Source: GCA-2746795 sp963747345
GTDB taxonomy: Bacteria > Chloroflexota > Anaerolineae > Promineifilales > Promineifilaceae
Reading direction: 5' to 3'
Assembly: GCA_963747345.1 (NCBI GenBank)
Contig: CAVVFA010000017.1
Location: 88,726-152,725 of the forward strand
Length of the DNA stretch: 64,000 bases
Shown here: positions 44,974 through 51,774 of the stretch, piece after piece
Position numbering within the stretch: position 1 is the first letter of the stretch
Layout of the letters: the number at the start of each line of letters is the position of its first letter
Translations under genes and position numbers: made by a program
The notes under the pieces: generated by a model
What the model was told of the DNA's origin: nothing
Databases searched by the model: none
What the model saw: the letters and a program-made list of their open reading frames with translations, nothing else

Positions 44974-45165
44974 TTATACCTGGCTGCCGGTTGTTTTCTC
45001 CAGTTCAGCTCCTTTTTCGTCAGTGGAAGATTCCTTAATGCCCGCGCGAAAAGCGCTGATGCCCTGACCTAATTCTGAACCGATTTTCCCAATACGCCCT
45101 GCGCCAAATACAAGTAAGACAATTACCAGAATAATAACCCATTCCCAACCACCTAATGTTGCCAT
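44974..45165 (-). CDS. tatA: TatA/TatE twin-arginine translocase subunit
   Basis: 63 residues: N-terminal TM (WEWVIILVIVLLVFGAGRIG), the hinge GKIGSELGQGISAFRAGIKE and a charged tail. Last gene of rdh cluster 2. Both RdhA and ApbE proteins here carry twin-Arg or Arg-Arg signals, so a dedicated TatA makes sense. No tatB or tatC in the window. Confidence 0.92.
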   Translation of the reverse strand: MATLGGWEWVIILVIVLLVFGAGRIGKIGSELGQGISAFRAGIKESSTDEKGAELEKTTGSQV

Positions 45166-45187
45166 TGTTTCATTTCCTTGTTGTCTA

Positions 45188-46201
45188 TCAACTCAGTTGT
45201 TCTGCGTGAAAGCGGTCGGTTTGCATGATCTGGGCGTCTTTGGTGACTAGATAGCCTGCACACCCAGCCGTTTGTTCCAGCAGCGCGATGGCTTCTTTGG
45301 GCGGCATGACCATAACGGCCGTTGCGAACCCATCCGCCACCATCGCCGAATCAGCCACAATGGTGGCGCTGGCTAAGTCCGGGGCCGAGTAACCGGTACG
45401 CGGGTCGAGAATATGATGCTGGCGAAAGTCAGATGAATAGGCTTGCTGGTAATCGCCGGAAGTGGCGACGGCTTGATTTTCCACCCCAAATTTTGCCAAC
45501 AGCTGTTTTTTGTTTTCCCTGGGTGACTGGATGCCGATTTGCCAGTTCGTGGTCTGATCTTTTTTACCGGCAGCCAGCAAATCGCCGCCCGCTTCTACCA
45601 GCACGTTGGCAAAGCCATGTTTGCGCAAAACGGCCGTTCCCTCATCCACAATATACCCTTTGCCAATGCCATCCACCGTCACGCTCATGCCCGGCTGGCT
45701 GAATGCGATTTTGGTATGGGAGATATTCAGGTTTTGGTAATTGACGAGAGGGAGGGTGGCGGTAACGGCCGTTACCGACGGTAGTTCGCCGCGCCCATGA
45801 GCATCCTGATACAAATCAACTAGCGGCTTGACGGTCACGTCAAACGCGCCGCCCGAGAGCGCACTGATTGCTTGCGCCTGCTGCAAAACAGCCACCAGAT
45901 GACGGCTGGGCTGCTCCAGTTTTCCGGTGCGGTTCAGTATAGACAGTTGACTGGTAGACTGGTGGCGGCTGAGAATTGCTTCTAACTGGCTCATGTGGTT
46001 CAGGGTGGCGGAAACGGCCGTTTCCGCCGTCGCCTCATCCTCACCCACCACCGTCAAATTAACCACCGTGCCCATCAACACCCGGCTCACCGACACTTCT
46101 GCCAGCCCGGCCAGGCGCGGTCTTATGCCCATTTGCCAGGCCGCCAATCCGGCGGCACTTAAACCCATTATGTGTAGAAATTGTCGTCGAGAAGATTTCA
46201 T
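45188..46201 (-). CDS. apbE: FAD:protein FMN transferase, ApbE2
   Basis: 337 residues from ATG 46201: KSSRRQFLHIMGLSAAGLAA twin-Arg-like signal, RVLMGTVVNLTVVGEDEATA, VDGIGKGYIVDEGTAVLRKH, VLVEAGGDLLAAG, HHILDPRTGYSAPDLASATI and ATAVMVMP. Paralogue of the cluster 1 enzyme; predicted to flavinylate RdhC2. Confidence 0.93.
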   Translation of the reverse strand: MKSSRRQFLHIMGLSAAGLAAWQMGIRPRLAGLAEVSVSRVLMGTVVNLTVVGEDEATAETAVSATLNHMSQLEAILSRHQSTSQLSILNRTGKLEQPSRHLVAVLQQAQAISALSGGAFDVTVKPLVDLYQDAHGRGELPSVTAVTATLPLVNYQNLNISHTKIAFSQPGMSVTVDGIGKGYIVDEGTAVLRKHGFANVLVEAGGDLLAAGKKDQTTNWQIGIQSPRENKKQLLAKFGVENQAVATSGDYQQAYSSDFRQHHILDPRTGYSAPDLASATIVADSAMVADGFATAVMVMPPKEAIALLEQTAGCAGYLVTKDAQIMQTDRFHAEQLS

Positions 46202-46275
46202 AATTAACGATTGTAGATTGACGATTTCAGATTGACGATTGGGTCGGAGGTCAGCCATAATCGCCAATCGAAAAT
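46202..46275. repeat. GATTGAC-type repeat upstream of apbE2
   Basis: AACGATTGTAGATTGACGAT, TTCAGATTGACGATTGGG and the nearby opposite-sense ATAATCGCCAATCG resemble the other inverted operon spacers. Confidence 0.5.
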
Positions 46276-46309
46276 ATCACCAGGTGACGCTTCGCCCAAA
46301 AATCGTAAA

Positions 46310-46486
46310 TTAGCCAGTTACGGCTACACTCACGTTTTGATAAAGTTCCACTAAGATTAAAGCAATGCAAATTAACATCACCACCAAAACAATCATTTGG
46401 ATGGTGGGATTGGTGGTGCTTCCGCCACGATGGGGCTTTGCTTTTTGTTGCTTGGTTTTTTCTGGTTTGGTCGTATCTTGTGCCAT
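46310..46486 (-). CDS. Small one-TM protein after rdhC2
   Basis: 58 residues: MAQDTTKPEKTKQQKAKPHR then TM MIVLVVMLICIALILVELYQ. It overlaps the rdhC2 3' end by 94 bases in another frame. Like the small protein after rdhC1 it starts MAQ, is Lys-rich before the single TM and precedes apbE, so I regard it as the positional counterpart. Overall sequence similarity is weak. Confidence 0.6.
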   Translation of the reverse strand: MAQDTTKPEKTKQQKAKPHRGGSTTNPTIQMIVLVVMLICIALILVELYQNVSVAVTG

Positions 46487-47691
46487 AGTTCTAATACCCA
46501 GGTCCGAATTAAACGGATAATGTCATAAACAGGATCAAGGGGGCAAAGTCCGTTGCACCACGGCCGTTTTACAAACAACGACGTGATCATCACAATGCCC
46601 AGCAAAACAAACATCACCGTGGAGCCGGTGAAATCAAAAAGCGTGCCAAATATTTCATAGCTGGAGACGCCCGGATTGCGCAGTAAAAAGGCAATGAGGA
46701 CAGCTAACCATGCCAGACCACGCTGCCCCCACAGGAGATGGCGGCGATACTTACGTGGCGTCGAATACTTGGCGCCGCCAATCGCGCCCATGCACTCTTG
46801 TGCAGCCCCAAAGGGACAGAACCAGGCACAGTAAGCATTTTTATTGTCCACCGTGGCTACCAGGAAGATGCCGCCGATGAGCAAATACCAATAGAGTGCG
46901 GTCTGCCAGGCAGGCCAATAACCCAGTAGGAAGGTGTTGATTTTACCGATGGTGAGCGGCTGGTTATACCAGAAGCCCAGCACCATCATGCCTGTAATCA
47001 ACATCACCCAGCGTAGCTGCTTTGTATATTTAAACCCGCGTCGATGACCAATCCAGCCCGTCGCAAATAGTAGAATGACGGTGATTTCAGGGATGCCAAA
47101 AACAATAGGAGGAGGTTCCGGCTCCGGGATCGACAATGCCAGCTGTTCTCTGGCTATCGTTTGGGCGGACTGCCGGGTGGCTTCGGCCAGGGCCACAGCG
47201 GTGTAGGTGGCGCCGGTGACACCGTGTACATCATTACCAACGACAAAGTTATCGGCTACGGATTTCTCTTCAAATTGATCACCAAACCCGGCCTTGACAA
47301 CTCTGGCGATGAAGGATGGGGTTTCTTTGTGGGCAACAACGGCCGTTCCCATCACCAATCCCTCTGGTGTGACAAACGTCGCTACTTGCAGCGGTCCGCC
47401 GTACCCATCCGCTTCACCCACCGCCACATAACCCAGCAGCGTTTCACCCTGGTAAGCTGCCCAGGTATCGTCGGTCAAAGGCTCAAAACGGTCGGCGTCT
47501 GGGGCTGCTTCAGCCAACACCGGCTCATAGTCCGTGCCGTTGAGGGCATAACCGGCAAACCAGGCAATCACCAACGTGACGATAGCCGCTACTGCCAGCA
47601 GACGTTCGACTTTTTGAGTCTGACTGCGATTGTTTCGTGAATTTGACTTCACCTTAAGGGGGATACTCAATGGGGCTGCCTCCTCTTCCAT
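46393..47691 (-). CDS. rdhC: RdhC/NosR-like membrane flavoprotein 2
   Basis: 432 residues, same architecture as RdhC1: TM (LLAVAAIVTLVIAWFAGYAL), FMN domain with flavinylation motif GVTGATYTAVAL, multiple TM helices, CAWFCPFGAAQEC and CNGLCPLDPV. It is longer than RdhC1 by a Pro/Lys-rich tail (KKPSNKKQSPIVAEAPPIPP) that exactly overlaps the small downstream gene; the natural stop may have been lost. Starts six bases after the TPR gene. Confidence 0.88.
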   Translation of the reverse strand: MEEEAAPLSIPLKVKSNSRNNRSQTQKVERLLAVAAIVTLVIAWFAGYALNGTDYEPVLAEAAPDADRFEPLTDDTWAAYQGETLLGYVAVGEADGYGGPLQVATFVTPEGLVMGTAVVAHKETPSFIARVVKAGFGDQFEEKSVADNFVVGNDVHGVTGATYTAVALAEATRQSAQTIAREQLALSIPEPEPPPIVFGIPEITVILLFATGWIGHRRGFKYTKQLRWVMLITGMMVLGFWYNQPLTIGKINTFLLGYWPAWQTALYWYLLIGGIFLVATVDNKNAYCAWFCPFGAAQECMGAIGGAKYSTPRKYRRHLLWGQRGLAWLAVLIAFLLRNPGVSSYEIFGTLFDFTGSTVMFVLLGIVMITSLFVKRPWCNGLCPLDPVYDIIRLIRTWVLELWHKIRPNQKKPSNKKQSPIVAEAPPIPPSK

Positions 47692-47697
47692 TAACTT

Positions 47698-49029
47698 TTA
47701 ACCGATTTCCGCCAGCAGTTTCCGAGCTTGTTCAGCGTCATGTTCTAAATCCGCGGCGGTAAACACCTGGATAGCAGACTGGCAGTAAGCCTGGGCGGCG
47801 GCGCGTTCTTCTTTCTCCAGGAAAGCCAGCGCCAACATAGACAACTGCTCCCCTTCTAGTTGGGAAATGTCGCGCTTTTGGGCTAATTCGACTGCTTCTT
47901 TGTGGAACAAAACAGCTTCGTCCGTGCGCCCCAACTCTGCCAGAGCCACGCCCATGCGTCCGGTGAGGTACGCTTCATCATAATGGCGGCTGAGGCGGAC
48001 AGCGCCCTCTCGCGCTTGTTTGTAGGCAGCCAACGCTTTTTCCGGCAAACCGGATGCCATGGCCGACTCACCCAGACTGAGCAGGAAATCGACTTCTTTA
48101 TCTTTCTTTTTGCTGGCATGGGCGGCCGTCACCGCCCGTTCGGTCGCTTGTTCTGCTTCTTCAATGCGGTTCAACTGGTAACAGGCCAGAATAAACGCCT
48201 GATAAAAGTCGAACAACATCTCATCCTTTTTGCTGGCTGCGGCCAGCTCAATGCCGCGCGGCGCGTATGCGAGTACCTGTTCCGGCTTGTTCAATTTCTG
48301 GTACACAGACACGATCTGGTTGATGGCTTCCAGTTCCGCATCTTCATCACCTGTTTCCTGCACAAAATTGAGAACCTGTAAAAACGCTTCTAAAGCACGA
48401 GCATTATGACCTTGCCAGGTCAGCACCACGCCCATGTTGCCCAGAAAACCAAACTCCGCCGCCTTGTCGCCAATTTCCTGGGCCAGAGTCAGCGCCTGGG
48501 TAAAATAAACTTCGGCTTTTTCCGGGCTGTTCATGGCGATGCAGTACTGCCCCATTGCGCCCAGGGTGTTCATCAAGCGGCGCGGGTCATCCAGAACTTC
48601 GGCCATGGTTAACGCCGCCTGTAGTCTTTCCAAAGCAATGATGGGTTCGCCAGAATCAAGCAAAATTTGCCCTTGACTGGCTAAAGCGTCACAGCGAAAG
48701 CCGTCATGGTTGTGGGTATCAGCCAGATGTTGGATGGAAACGGCCGTTTCATAAGCATCCGGCAGTCGTCCAATGGCTTGCAAGGCCAGCGTTTTGATGC
48801 CCAGGCAACGCACTTGCAGCATCAGATCTCCCATTCTCTCCGCCAAAGCCACTGCTTCGTCAAACTGGGTCATGCCCTCTTGAAACTTTCGCGCCTGAAA
48901 ATAGGCAAACCCTATATTTGCGCGCGCCACTGCGATCTGACGGCCATCCTGCTCCGCCTGTACCGATTCCAAATCTGCCAAACATTGCCGCAGATAGACT
49001 TGGGCATTCCTTTTCTGCTTACCTGCCAT
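47698..49029 (-). CDS. TPR protein of rdh cluster 2
   Basis: 443 residues, soluble, all TPR-type helices: ARANIGFAYFQARKFQEGMT, TLGAMGQYCIAMNSPEKAEV, FLGNMGVVLTWQGHNARALE, SLGESAMASGLPEKALAAYK. Length and repeat pattern match the cluster 1 TPR protein. It is placed between rdhB2 and rdhC2, inside the operon, which strengthens a functional tie to dehalogenase maturation (inference). Confidence 0.85.
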   Translation of the reverse strand: MAGKQKRNAQVYLRQCLADLESVQAEQDGRQIAVARANIGFAYFQARKFQEGMTQFDEAVALAERMGDLMLQVRCLGIKTLALQAIGRLPDAYETAVSIQHLADTHNHDGFRCDALASQGQILLDSGEPIIALERLQAALTMAEVLDDPRRLMNTLGAMGQYCIAMNSPEKAEVYFTQALTLAQEIGDKAAEFGFLGNMGVVLTWQGHNARALEAFLQVLNFVQETGDEDAELEAINQIVSVYQKLNKPEQVLAYAPRGIELAAASKKDEMLFDFYQAFILACYQLNRIEEAEQATERAVTAAHASKKKDKEVDFLLSLGESAMASGLPEKALAAYKQAREGAVRLSRHYDEAYLTGRMGVALAELGRTDEAVLFHKEAVELAQKRDISQLEGEQLSMLALAFLEKEERAAAQAYCQSAIQVFTAADLEHDAEQARKLLAEIG

Positions 49030-49106
49030 GTATCACCAAAAACAGGGGAAAGGGATCACACACGTCCCCTTCCCCTCTATATAAAACGTATTATCAGCTC
49101 AATCGA

Positions 49107-49427
49107 TCAGGCTTCTACCGCCACCGCCGCCGGTTCCTCATCTTTCGGTTGGTGAGCCAGTATGCGCCACAAACCCACTGCCAAAACCAGGCTGATGAAC
49201 ATGCCCAGCAGGAATATCTTAAAACCGGCATCCGCCTCATTTTCGCCGGCCAAAGTGCCAAATGCGTAGAAGCTAATGCTGAAAATCCCGTACCAGACAA
49301 TGCACAATAGCCACTTCCACCAATTCAGAGTCCAGCCTCTATCTTCGGCGAAATACTTAAAACCAAAAGCTACCACAATAGAAAGCATGCCCATTAAAAA
49401 CCAGAAGAGATTACTTGAGAAAAACAT
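49107..49427 (-). CDS. rdhB: RdhB membrane anchor 2
   Basis: 106 residues with three TM helices and the characteristic RdhB motif EDRGWTLNWWKWLLCIVWYG between helices 1 and 2. AGGAGG lies nine bases before ATG 49427; rdhA2 ends three bases upstream. Anchors RdhA2 on the outer membrane face. Confidence 0.9.
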   Translation of the reverse strand: MFFSSNLFWFLMGMLSIVVAFGFKYFAEDRGWTLNWWKWLLCIVWYGIFSISFYAFGTLAGENEADAGFKIFLLGMFISLVLAVGLWRILAHQPKDEEPAAVAVEA

Positions 49428-49429
49428 GA

Positions 49430-50959
49430 TTATGCGCCTCCTTCATGGGGACTGGTGATCGGAATGTTCAGATACGTTTCTGCTTTCATATAATCTGGTT
49501 CCGGTCGATAGCTGGCAAAGTGACCGCCCTCTGATGGGCGACGATACTCAATGGCCTCGGGATAGTCGAAGAAATTCTTTTGCAGCCAGAGCAGCCCACT
49601 ACTGGTAACACCTGTGGGGTCACGGGGGTCAAGGGTGCGGGCCATATCATGGAGCCAGTTATCTTTGCGGCTGTAGGGGCAGGTGGCGACACATAGACGG
49701 CAGCCCATCGGCCCCATCGTTTCGCGCCAAAAGTTGTAACAGGCGCCGTTATTAATGTACCAGTGTTCGTAGCCACGAATCTCGAGACCATCCGGACTGT
49801 CTGCCATGGAAATAGCGCCAGAGGGGCAGGATTCTGCGCATAATTTACATTTATTGCAAAACTCTGCCACACCATAATCGATGGGTTTGTCCAACGCCAG
49901 TGGCATGTTTGTGACGATAGCTGCCATACGGCAGTTGCCGCCCAGTTCCGGTGTAATGCAGTACCCGGTCCGTCCTACTTCGCCCAAACCTGCTTCAATG
50001 GCATGCGGCGGCACCAGCAAATCATAGTTTGTATTCGGTGTGTTGGCTCGGGCGGCATATCCCAAGTATTTCAACAACCCTTCGACGCGCAAGGCGGCCA
50101 GCGATACCCGGTTATAGGCGTCTTGGCTGGTGGAGAACTGCGGGCTACCCAGGATAACGTCCCATTCCATGGGCACGCCGATGACGATGACGTTTTGCCA
50201 ATGTTCCGGCAGTTTTGAATGGTCGTACCCTTCCGGTGTGCCGCGCCAACCGTCGGCATAGAAATAATCGAGCCGGGCCTGGGTCATGCCCACCAGTGTT
50301 GCTCCATACCGGTGCGCCATCTCTTTGATAAAATCAGCCGCTAATTCCGGGCTTTTGAAAGGAACTTGTTCACCAATAGGGACTGGGCCTTCTCTGCCCA
50401 TCACGCTGAAATCAGACTCTTCCGGCGGCATTTGAGGGGGACTCAAGGGGGCTGCTGTGGCCGACCAGCCTGATTCATACGCATCAGCCAACTTGAAGTA
50501 ATTCCCATACTTTTTCTTGTCTTCTATGTTATTGGGAATCGTCTCGCTGAACGTGCGGAAATCCCACTCTAAACGTTCTGGAAATTTTTTGTAAAACGCC
50601 AGAACCGGCGGGATCAGCCCCAGGTCTTCAATGGGATCGTCCATGGTCCAGGAGGGGTTAGCCTCGTAGGCAGTCTGGAACATGGCCACACGTCCAAAGA
50701 CATAATCGGTTGCATGGCTGGCGCGACTGACTTCGCCCACTGGGGTATGGGCAGGGCCTTCAAACTCGAACGGTTTTCTGTTAAAAAACTGCGTGCCCGG
50801 GTTATTGGATTCCCAACCCGTATACGATTTATGGCTTTCTCCTTGCGCTTTACCACCCAGGAAAAAGCCGCCAGCGGATGCTGCGGCGCCGGCTAACCCG
50901 GCGATTTTAAGAAAATCACGCCGGGAAACTCCTGCTTTGGTTTGTTGTGTTTCACTCAT
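49430..50959 (-). CDS. rdhA: Reductive dehalogenase catalytic subunit, RdhA2
   Basis: About 509 residues from ATG 50959 (AGAGGAGA box). Tat signal VSRRDFLKIAGLAGAAASAG. Family motifs: HWQNVIVIGVPMEWDVILGS, a Tyr in STSQDAYNRVSLAALRVEGL, GLGEVGRTGYCITPELGGNC, then Fe-S motifs FCNKCKLCAESCPSGAISM and CYNFWRETMGPMGCRLCVAT followed by CP. Longer and closer to canonical RdhA than RdhA1. Expression is preceded by a cobalamin riboswitch and terminator. The substrate is unknown. Confidence 0.94.
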   Translation of the reverse strand: MSETQQTKAGVSRRDFLKIAGLAGAAASAGGFFLGGKAQGESHKSYTGWESNNPGTQFFNRKPFEFEGPAHTPVGEVSRASHATDYVFGRVAMFQTAYEANPSWTMDDPIEDLGLIPPVLAFYKKFPERLEWDFRTFSETIPNNIEDKKKYGNYFKLADAYESGWSATAAPLSPPQMPPEESDFSVMGREGPVPIGEQVPFKSPELAADFIKEMAHRYGATLVGMTQARLDYFYADGWRGTPEGYDHSKLPEHWQNVIVIGVPMEWDVILGSPQFSTSQDAYNRVSLAALRVEGLLKYLGYAARANTPNTNYDLLVPPHAIEAGLGEVGRTGYCITPELGGNCRMAAIVTNMPLALDKPIDYGVAEFCNKCKLCAESCPSGAISMADSPDGLEIRGYEHWYINNGACYNFWRETMGPMGCRLCVATCPYSRKDNWLHDMARTLDPRDPTGVTSSGLLWLQKNFFDYPEAIEYRRPSEGGHFASYRPEPDYMKAETYLNIPITSPHEGGA

Positions 50960-51077
50960 AGAACATTCTCCTCTTGTTCCAGCAAACGTGTTGCACTGAT
51001 AAACTTCTACCAGAGACAACATAAAAATGGGTTGTTCCTAAAATTTGTCAGCTCTCCGGTAAAACCGAACGATTAAA

Positions 51078-51114
51078 TAAAAAAAAAGCACTGCATACCT
51101 GATATGCAGTGCTT
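51078..51114 (-). terminator. Terminator in the rdhA2 leader (riboswitch expression platform)
   Basis: On the minus strand AAGCACTGCATA, TCAGG, TATGCAGTGCTT is followed by a run of nine T. It lies directly downstream of the cobalamin riboswitch core and 120 bases before rdhA2, the position expected for the switching terminator. Confidence 0.85.
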
Positions 51115-51119
51115 CTTGT

Positions 51120-51246
51120 CCGCGAGAAATCACTTGGTGTCCGAGTGTCTGGCTTCCAAAGTTGGGGAATGGCTCAACTTTGGCTACAGTTGCGGGACAG
51201 CGCCGGACTCTTGATAAATCAGTCACCGGCTTCCTCGGGTGTGCGT
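51120..51246 (-). ncRNA. Cobalamin riboswitch
   Basis: The minus strand contains the conserved core GAAGCCGGTGA ... GAGTCCGGCGCTGTCCCGCA then ACTGTAG, and the later AAGCCAGACACTCGG (B12-box-like), closed by CCGAG (51234-51238) with CTCGG (51141-51145). CAGTTGCGGG at 51187-51196 on the plus strand is the signature loop. An internal AAAGTTGAGCC...AACTTTGG arm fits the peripheral stem. It sits in the rdhA2 leader. Confidence 0.87.
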
Positions 51247-51303
51247 GAATGGTTATCTATGGGTAGTATATGAAATTTTCCTTGAAGAAGAGACACCCAC
51301 AAG

Positions 51304-51355
51304 TGTGATTTTGTGCTATTTTTCACAAGAAGGTTGTCACACTTTTGTGTGACAC
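51304..51355 (-). promoter_or_regulatory. Operator-like GTGTGA repeats upstream of the rdhA2 riboswitch
   Basis: Plus strand AAGTGTGATTTTG (51304 on) and TTGTCACACTTTTGTGTGAC (to 51354). The same pair, GTGTGATTTTG and TTGTCACAC, recurs at 51715-51765. Likely binding sites of a shared regulator controlling the rdhA2 promoter. Confidence 0.5.
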
Positions 51356-51359
51356 GTTT

Positions 51360-51581
51360 TTATGCATCATCGAGTTTCTGGACAGCAAGGACGGCCTGAG
51401 TGCGGTTATGGACGTGGAGTTTACGGTAGATACGTTTGATGTGGGTTTTGAGGGTGTTTTCGGAGATTTCGAGACGAGCAGAGATTTGAGCGTAGGAATG
51501 TCCGAGCGCCAGTTGGGCAATGACTTCGCGTTCCCGGAGCGTAAGGTAGATAACAGAATTATGAATTGTCGTGGCGATCAT
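51360..51581 (-). CDS. Small stand-alone LuxR-type HTH protein
   Basis: 73 residues from ATG 51581 (an upstream in-frame ATG at 51668 is possible). LTLREREVIAQLALGHSYAQ and ISENTLKTHIKRIYRKLHVH form a GerE/LuxR HTH with no receiver or sensor domain. It is closely similar to the C-terminal HTH of the adjacent MalT-like regulator, suggesting duplication of that domain. Confidence 0.8.
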   Translation of the reverse strand: MIATTIHNSVIYLTLREREVIAQLALGHSYAQISARLEISENTLKTHIKRIYRKLHVHNRTQAVLAVQKLDDA

Positions 51582-51714
51582 CTTTCCCCCCAAAAAAATT
51601 AAAAAGCGACAGCCACTTTGGGTGATACCGGGTTGACGAAAAGCGTGGTGAAAAGTGGCTGTCAGCACCTACAGTAAATCTAAAATTATTGTAGACGGTA
51701 AACAAAAGTGGGGA

Positions 51715-51765
51715 AATCACACGTGGGTGTGATTTTGAAAGGGTGGATTGTCACACGAATGGGTG
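51715..51765 (-). promoter_or_regulatory. Second GTGTGA operator-like site
   Basis: GGGTGTGATTTTGAAAGGGT and GATTGTCACACGAATGGG repeat the arrangement at 51304-51355. It lies upstream of the small HTH gene on the minus strand. Confidence 0.5.
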
Positions 51766-51774
51766 ATGAGGGTT

